From Mortierella alpina (Eukaryota > Mortierellomycota > Mortierellomycetes > Mortierellales > Mortierellaceae): a DNA stretch of 64,000 nucleotides. The position numbers and the translations under genes were made by a program. Of this stretch, positions 57,922-64,000 are shown piece after piece. The stretch spans positions 62,001-126,000 of the forward strand of contig JANATF010000005.1 of NCBI GenBank assembly GCA_029449245.1. The letters run 5' to 3'. The notes beneath the pieces are model-generated. The model did not search any database and had not been told where the DNA came from. It saw only the letters and a program-made list of their open reading frames with translations. The stretch's first letter is position 1. Each line of letters begins with the position of its first letter.

Positions 57922-59249
57922 TGTTCTTGATGCACGGAGGTGGTGCGGAATGGATGGAGTGGGATGGGACAGACTGGACAAGGACGGCGAGATGGGGCCA
58001 AGTGTGCTGACGGGGGGTATCGGGGAGTGCTGTGCTGAGATGTGCTGTGGACGAGAGGCACGAAGAAGAAGGACACAGCGAGAAGAGGCAAAAGGGCGCG
58101 GTGGACGGGCCAGGAACTGAGGACGGGTTTATCTTGTTCTGTCGTTGGGCGAGAGCAGCGGCCGCGCGAGAGCGAGGAGACAGCGTGAGAGCAGCGAGAG
58201 AGTGAGAGCGGGAATGGGGGGATATGAGAGCAGATGCGAAAGAGCCAGTTGTTGCTGCTGGTGCTGGCTGTGGCCGTTGTGGTTGCGGGGTGTGCGTTGC
58301 TGGCAGGCGTTGTTGAAGAGGACAGAGGACAGAGGACAGAAGACAAAGATGGAAGGGACAGCAAAGGAGACAGTGTGACCGTGCAAATAGCCATGACGAG
58401 TGGATGAGCGCAAACATATGGGGCACTGACTGTTGCACTGGCCAGGAGGGTGCTGCTTTCTCGCTGCACCACGGATACACTGCAACATTGCGACACGCGC
58501 GTTGGGCGAGCGTCCTCAGGGCGTGCCGAAGAACATGCCATGGCTCCATGGCCCCATGGCACCAAGGCCCGCGGCCCCAGGCTCTCCCTCACGCCTCCTT
58601 CGTTGTCGCCCTCCCTCTGTCCGTGCCTCCGTCTCCTCGTCCCTCTCACTGTCTCTCTCTCGTCCACTTTGTCCCTCTCACTCCTCAAACTTGCTCTTCT
58701 TGCTCCTGGTCATGCTCAAAGCCGCGCGAGTTCACCGATGTCTAATTGAACAAATGGGCGAGAAAAAGTCCTCGGGAATATAATGGCAAATGGCTCGCCG
58801 GCACAGAACGACGACAGTGCATCATGGTCATGGAAAAAAGAACCAAAACAAGCGGCCCAAGCAACGACGCCAGTCTTCCGTTGCACTTTTTGATTTCGTA
58901 TTTTTGGGCGGGACAATCCATGCATATCCTGAGGTGTCTTATCCCCTGTTTTTTGCATGATCCCCTCTTTTTTTGGATTCTTTATACAATTCTGACAACG
59001 ATATGTTAAAATGCGCATACGGTGTACAAGGTGGACACAACGTAGGCGCGGCTATCAAGTCACTTCGGGCTGAAGATGGGAGGGCGAAGGACAAGGAGGC
59101 TTTTTTTCTTGGGAGGGGATGGGGGGACGAGCTTGGCCAAAACCGCAGAACAAAGAAGGGGGAGAGGAACAACTTACTCATTCCCCGCCTGGGGTAGGTT
59201 CTCACACCAAGAGGAGCGCAACGGTCCCATTCACCTGTTGGAGTCAAAT
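57922..59249. other. spacer: Whi2-like promoter side and F-box 3' region
   Basis: Both neighbours read left. It contains AGAGGACAGAGGACAG repeats at about 58318-58340 and CATGGCCCCATGGC palindromic units near 58545-58560. ORFs on the minus strand (up to 338 codons) are compositionally biased extensions of the Whi2 upstream region. No gene is supported. Confidence 0.5.
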
Positions 59250-61730
59250 TCAAGGAGACTTTGAAGAGCTGCGTCCATGAAGTGGCCATACCAAGTGTCC
59301 ATGCCGTCGCGTAATGACAAGGTTATCCCCAAAAGTCGCAATATCAACGAGAGGATCGTCGTCGTTCTTGTCCAAAAAGGTGACCCACTGCCAGTCCTTC
59401 TTGGACCCATCTTCCGCTGCTGCCTCATCCTCGGCCGCTGCTACAGTCGCCACCTCCCAGTCGGATCCAGACCTCACCCTATCCTCCAAATCCATGATCA
59501 AAATACCGAGCCGTGAGGTCAACGAGATGCGATAGTGGCCCCAGATCAAGTAGGCAATGAACGACAATGGCTTCATGTCCTCCTCCCGATGCTCTTCAAG
59601 CTGCTCTGGCAAACAGCGACCAACAGTCTCGCGTTCGAATCGTTTTGCGCCGGCGACCAGCGTTCGGATAGCAACACTCGAATGGGCTGTTCTTGGCCGC
59701 TTCTGGTATGGCAGGATGATGGGAGGTGCCTTTAGATCAACCTCAGAGGTGCCTAGATCGTCACTGCTGACGTGCCACCAACAGGACTCCCATTCATTCG
59801 TGATCCCATCGGCCAGGGTCACAATGCGGAATGAGCACCGTCGCTGTGGATCCGAATGGCGAGGATACGGCAGCTCAATGGTCCAGCTGACTTGAACGCC
59901 CCAATAATACAGATTGGGGCGCTCGCCCTCCATCACACTCGGCGGGTTGGCTGGCGGATTGGTCGGCGGGGCTGGGTTCGGGCCTGTTGTCGGCACGGCT
60001 GAAGACACACCATTCGTGTACTCGCCAGAGGAGCTGTAGGAGCTTGAAACACTTGACGACGTGGTGTAGTCGCTGACGGACGATAGCGCTGCAGGCTTTG
60101 GCCTACGCAGGCGATCATCGCTTGGCATGTGGAGATGCGCAACTTGTCTCTCATTGACCCAGTCCCAAATAATTCCCCGACCATGTCTGTTGAACAACAC
60201 CAGCATCCGCTCAAAGTTGCTCTGGTACGGGAACAAGGTCATGCAACTGACTCCGCGACTGATCGGCTTCCTGGACCACGAGGCGTCCGCTCGGACCTTG
60301 TCATCCAAAAAGATGATTTTCTTTGCAACAATAGCCGGAGCAGCATCCGTATGCTGAATACCGAAAATTGCAATACAATCGACCGTCTCTGTCTTGAACT
60401 GCCCGCTGCGGACGTTCTGGGACGTTGGATCGTACCCTTCTTCCGCCTCCTGATCATGCACCATCGGGCTTTGTACATTGGCGGTGTACAGCTTGGAGAT
60501 ACGGCCACGCATAAGATTGTCATTAATGCTCGTTACAAGTGTTTCCACCCTACCCATGCGAGGACGCATGCAAGACGGGGTAGGGAGAAAAGCCGCACTC
60601 CCAGCCTGCAGGCGGGACGATGGGCCAGGTCCAGTTCCAAAGGAGGCCAACAAGGAAGTCGACGCGATCGGGGTACCGGTAGGGACTGTTGGGATCCACA
60701 TCTCGATGATCTTGACCAGTCTCCACACGTCCAGAATCTGCATCTCGTTTGCATCCTGAGTCAACGGACCAGCATTCTCACCGAATGCTAAAACAATTAC
60801 TACTCTCATTTGATTATCCACCACGGTCTCTGGATAATGTTTAATATCGACAACTTGAACGACCTGGAGCAACCCTTCCTCAAAGGGCGCATACCAGCGG
60901 TCGCCATTGTCGCGGTCGCCGGTCCAGAACTCGCTACCGCAGATGGCCAATGGGTTGGTCAAATCCGGGAGGTTGTAGAGTAGGATCTGGCGGTCACCGA
61001 GACCACCGGCCTCGCCGACTGAGGAGTCAGGGCAGGGAGTCGCGCGGCCAAAACTTGCGAGCATCGACGCAGCAATGGTAGTATTGGATGCCTCATCAAT
61101 GTGATAGACGGGCGAGCCAATACGCCTCCACTTGTTTGCGGTGGTGGCAGGATCCGAAGGGAACGCGTAGGCCTCATCGAGCTGCACCCGAAAATGGGTA
61201 TCGTCCAGAGCAACAGCAGTAGAAGCAGCCGCCGCAGTAGGTGTACCCTCGAGGGTAGGGGCTGCTGCAGATCCTGCAGTGAGCCTTCTACGCAAGTACG
61301 AGTCCTTCAGGAGAATGCGCATCCAGTTGGACGCGCCAGTGGGCTCATCAGGTTCCTCGTCCATGTGGCAATCAGCTGCCCAAGTCGGATAATGGAACCG
61401 ATACAGGTGGAACCAGTCCCTGGAGTCGACCAACCGCAAGAGCAAGGAGCATGCGTGGGTGAAGTGGTGGAGGTCGACAGGATCGATCAGGTAGGCCATT
61501 ATCAGCTTCAGCAGCTCGATGGGGGACTGCAGCAGCGCCGACTGTTGGGTGTTCAAGAGTCGCCTCTTCATGACGTCTGGCGAAGGGATCACGGCCATGA
61601 TGGGTTCCATTGATGGCAAGGGCTGGTGAGGGGCAGATTCCATTGAGCAAGGGGGATGAGAGCGATTAATGAGCAGTCGGATCAGCAGGCGGAACGGAAG
61701 ATCAGATGAGGAAACAAAGGATTGAGGCAT
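59250..61730 (-). CDS. F-box domain protein with large C-terminal region
   Basis: Single exon, 826 aa from the ATG at 61730; a second in-frame ATG at 61643 (MESAPHQ) would give 797 aa. An F-box-like segment at roughly 65-105 (SPIELLKLIMAYLIDPVDLHHFTHACSLLLRLV) would bind Skp1 in an SCF ubiquitin ligase. The rest shows repeated hydrophobic/aromatic strands (ILLYNLPDL, MLVLFNRHGRGIIWDWV, LVITRRHGHLVWPLHGR) that suggest a beta-propeller-like substrate module, interrupted by Ser-rich loops. The propeller is inferred from strand spacing, not recognised by family. Its substrate is unknown. It is long and intronless, unlike most genes here. Confidence 0.78.
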   Translation of the reverse strand: MPQSFVSSSDLPFRLLIRLLINRSHPPCSMESAPHQPLPSMEPIMAVIPSPDVMKRRLLNTQQSALLQSPIELLKLIMAYLIDPVDLHHFTHACSLLLRLVDSRDWFHLYRFHYPTWAADCHMDEEPDEPTGASNWMRILLKDSYLRRRLTAGSAAAPTLEGTPTAAAASTAVALDDTHFRVQLDEAYAFPSDPATTANKWRRIGSPVYHIDEASNTTIAASMLASFGRATPCPDSSVGEAGGLGDRQILLYNLPDLTNPLAICGSEFWTGDRDNGDRWYAPFEEGLLQVVQVVDIKHYPETVVDNQMRVVIVLAFGENAGPLTQDANEMQILDVWRLVKIIEMWIPTVPTGTPIASTSLLASFGTGPGPSSRLQAGSAAFLPTPSCMRPRMGRVETLVTSINDNLMRGRISKLYTANVQSPMVHDQEAEEGYDPTSQNVRSGQFKTETVDCIAIFGIQHTDAAPAIVAKKIIFLDDKVRADASWSRKPISRGVSCMTLFPYQSNFERMLVLFNRHGRGIIWDWVNERQVAHLHMPSDDRLRRPKPAALSSVSDYTTSSSVSSSYSSSGEYTNGVSSAVPTTGPNPAPPTNPPANPPSVMEGERPNLYYWGVQVSWTIELPYPRHSDPQRRCSFRIVTLADGITNEWESCWWHVSSDDLGTSEVDLKAPPIILPYQKRPRTAHSSVAIRTLVAGAKRFERETVGRCLPEQLEEHREEDMKPLSFIAYLIWGHYRISLTSRLGILIMDLEDRVRSGSDWEVATVAAAEDEAAAEDGSKKDWQWVTFLDKNDDDPLVDIATFGDNLVITRRHGHLVWPLHGRSSSKSP

Positions 61731-62988
61731 CAGCGTTACTTTGAAATAGCCAGGTCAGGGGCTGCAAATGGGCTTCGCCTTTGCCGCACGTACTTGGCGA
61801 AGCCCGCCCGCAGAATATAAAGTAGCGAGTAACCATGCCCGCACAAACCTGCCTTTTTCTCGCTTGCTCCTCCTCCTCCTTCTTCTCCTGATGCACACTT
61901 TCGCTTGTTCTCTCCTTGCCTCCCTCACTCTCGCTCTCCTCGCATCATCCTCCCTTTCTGCAAGAGGTGTGGCTAGATGGTTTGAAAAAGAAAAAACAAG
62001 AGAGTGAAAAACAGCGTGCAGAATGGACGGTTAAGAAAAAAATCTTGAGAGCCTAGGGTGTAGGAACGCACCATGACAATGGATCAAGCCGTTGGGGACC
62101 ATTTAGGTTCGATGCAATGACTTGTGCAACCGCCTGTCTATCTCGAAGCGACCTTCCAAGTGCTGGTTCAGCGGCGATCCATGTTGCCTTTCCGGGCGAC
62201 ACTGCCAACCTCTGCCTCCATGAACAGAACTCAACCCCTTCAAAGGTGGGCAATAATCCTCTGACCATTCACCCCTTGTTCTCTGTCCCACAATACCCTC
62301 AGTATCTTACCACAGAATGATCTCAGAGGGATGACATAAGTGGGAGTCGAATTCTTCCACTGCCTGCAATGTTTTTTTTTCTTCTTTTCTCTGCATGCAG
62401 ACAAACACTCCTTTAATCTGGCCTGCAAACTCAACCAGTTGTTTGTGTGACAGCAGCTGGAAATGAAAAGAGCGCGAGAAAAACGTGCAGTCCAGCTCGT
62501 CTCGCTGACGTACAGCAAGAATCGAAGGACCGGAGCGAGGACCCTGGCCCTAGTGAATCCTAACGACTGCCAGGAAGCAGGGCAAAATATCCTTTCCATT
62601 TACCACATGCCCCAGACCATGAAAATGTAAGCAGAAAAGGCGGGATCTTGAGTAATCAAGGTGTCTCGCTTCTGGAAACCAAAGAGAAAACGAGAGAATA
62701 ATGCATGCACTATCGAGCATAGTACTACTTCAATAGCTTACCGAATCCTTTGGGACGGAGCAAATGTCGCTTGTCAGGTTGTTGAGATTTGTGGTCCTGC
62801 AGATGAATATGCACATCTCCGTGCTGGCCGGCGCTTTGCCACGAGCATACCCCGACGCTGTTCTCATGTAGGGCGAAAAGAAATGGCCTAGGCGTCGTAT
62901 GCGAAGAGTCATCAATGCTTCTCCCGAGTAACCTTTTTTTTTCTTGTGTTGTTTTCCACTTCTACTTCTTTTCCGTCTTATCTTGCGG
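61731..62988. other. spacer upstream of the F-box gene
   Basis: A minus-strand TTTATATTC near 61815-61823 could be the F-box TATA element. A CTCCTCCTCCTTCTTCTCC tract lies at about 61866-61890. No gene is supported, although the right end may include 3' exons of the unresolved minus-strand locus beyond 62989. Confidence 0.45.
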
Positions 62989-63474
62989 CTACTGAAACAA
63001 ATGCTCCTGCTTACCACCAGGGGATCGCGTCAGGAGGTGTCCGTGCTTGAGAATACCTTGTGTCGCGCAGTGTGGTGAACCACACCATTCTTCCGACAGG
63101 ATGAGGGACGGATCCGCCGCGACGCTTCGAGTACTCGCGCATCCGCAATGACCTGTGCCGTGGTAATAGTACTTGTCACTCCACTTTGCACATGCCACTT
63201 GTGCTGTCTGCCCCTTGTACGTGATCTTGTAGAGTTTGAGCAAGTACCCGTTGAAACTCGGACTGTGCGCAAGAAACTCTGCGTCGGTTTGCGCTATAGG
63301 TTCGAGATGGAGCCCTTGAAATGACATGCTTAAACAAGTATGATCGTGAAAATTGAAGAGTAGAGCACAGGCGGTACACGATAAAGGGCAGAGGAAAGCT
63401 GTAGCCAAAGTCAGGCGATAGAAAATAATCATTAGGCCGCGATTCATGTGGACTTGCCCCGTTCTGATGTTCAT
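62989..63474 (-). CDS. candidate small Cys-rich secreted protein (uncertain)
   Basis: A single open frame of 161 aa starting at 63474, or 147 aa from the ATG at 63432. The shorter form begins MIIFYRLTLATAFLCPLSC, a plausible signal peptide, followed by SPSFNGYLLKLYKITYKGQ, ACAKWSDKYYYHGTGHCGC, EEWCGSPHC and a tail. Cysteine pairs are spaced as in many fungal small secreted proteins, but I do not recognise the family. A GTAAGC donor near the end (TRSPG-G) could lead to a further exon. It may instead be an internal or 3' exon of the gene that enters from the right edge. No transcript evidence is available. Confidence 0.35.
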   Translation of the reverse strand: MNIRTGQVHMNRGLMIIFYRLTLATAFLCPLSCTACALLFNFHDHTCLSMSFQGLHLEPIAQTDAEFLAHSPSFNGYLLKLYKITYKGQTAQVACAKWSDKYYYHGTGHCGCASTRSVAADPSLILSEEWCGSPHCATQGILKHGHLLTRSPGGKQEHLFQ

Positions 63475-63768
63475 TGATGATCAGGCGGCACAGCACGCTG
63501 GCAGCGCTAACAAAAATAGTTTTCTCCGCACAGTCGAAAAAAAAAGCCTAGAGGGCTCATGGAGTGAAAGGAGATATCGTGGTGACAGTTGCTTACTCGA
63601 GCGCAGAGCGATTAAAGTTACCAATGCACACGCATTTCAGAGGTCCAAGCTTCAAAGAGTTTTTCTTTGTAGCATTTTGCTTTATTTGAATTCGCATGAA
63701 TTGCGTGTCTGCAAAAGAAACCGAGGATGTCGTGAGGCGATGATGAATCTTCGACTCTTTCGGGCGGA

Positions 63769-64000
63769 TCAGTGTCTCTGTACGATGGCCAAGAAGCGCG
63801 GGACGATGTCCTAAGGAACGAGCGGAACATTAGAGTCAGCAAAGCAATATAATGACTTTGGTTCATTACTTTGACGCGGTGCCATGAATGCGAATATCGT
63901 GCTTACCTGATCATTGGCCACCCAGCAAATGTCGTCTTGGCCTGGAATCTTCTGAACCTTTCGCGCCATGCAAACGAAGATGGGCAGGAACTGTTGTGCG
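63769..64000 (-). CDS. partial gene entering from the right edge, unrecognised
   Basis: The minus-strand reading at 63907-64000 gives FLPIFVCMARKVQKIPGQDD and ICWVANDQ, ending at a GTAAGC donor. A CCTTAG acceptor joins 63810 in the same phase, adding DIVPRFLAIVQRH and a TGA at 63769. The joined string ANDQDIVPRF slightly resembles the DIVPRL-type segment of class 3 lipases, but no catalytic motif is in view and I do not assign a function. The 5' part lies outside the window. Alternatively the second exon ends at a GTACAG donor. Confidence 0.4.

Noticed and set aside
57672-58688. 338-codon minus-strand ORF overlapping the start of the Whi2-like gene
   Set aside because: Ser/Pro/His-rich translation of a pyrimidine-rich leader in a different frame from the conserved BTB sequence.

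Overview
The window is nuclear DNA from an early-diverging filamentous fungus, almost certainly a member of the Mortierellaceae (Mortierella, Linnemannia or Podila group). The clearest marker is a cytochrome-b5-fused fatty acid desaturase at 41911-43553 that reads like the Mortierella alpina delta-6 desaturase almost throughout. Genes are split by many short GT-AG introns (mostly 70-130 nt, often GTAAG/GTATG donors). Coding exons are near-balanced in GC, and spacers are rich in CT/GA microsatellites and A or T homopolymers. No bacterial, plasmid, phage or transposon gene was recognised.

Layout. 1-10 kb: 3' part of a tRNA t6A dehydratase (Tcd, +), cytosolic-type malate dehydrogenase (-), ubiquitin-eL40 fusion (-), ribosomal protein eL28 (-), a hemerythrin HHE protein (+). 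10-20 kb: a 1146-residue Kelch-transmembrane-kinase receptor-like protein (+), an FIBP-family protein (-), a ZNHIT3-like HIT zinc finger protein (+), SDHAF2/Sdh5 (-), an unrecognised 89-aa protein (+). 20-35 kb: a 3.5-kb pyrimidine-rich spacer, a class I cyclic-nucleotide phosphodiesterase with a large insert and tail (+), an unrecognised secreted glycoprotein candidate (-), phosphoglycerate dehydrogenase (+), a CaMKK-family kinase (-). 35-50 kb: a Prx5-type peroxiredoxin (+), a nucleotide-sugar transporter with a ~400-residue disordered N-terminal exon (+), exosome subunit Rrp4 (+), the delta-6 desaturase (+), mitochondrial citrate synthase (-), an amino acid permease (-). 50-64 kb: a 4-kb gene-free stretch, Mpo1 fatty acid dioxygenase (+), an NPC2/ML-domain lipid carrier (+), a Whi2-like BTB protein (-), an F-box protein (-), and poorly resolved material at the right edge.

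As expected for a eukaryotic chromosome there are no operons. Most genes are housekeeping. Several signalling genes lie here (Kelch-kinase, PDE, CaMKK, Whi2-like), and lipid functions recur (desaturase, Mpo1, NPC2), but I have no evidence that they form one pathway. The most unusual item is the Kelch-TM-kinase at 11207-15267, which has the topology of a receptor kinase, a class not typical of fungi, and carries non-canonical kinase motifs. All exon structures were assembled by hand from splice signals, reading phase and remembered family sequence. No transcript data or database search was available.
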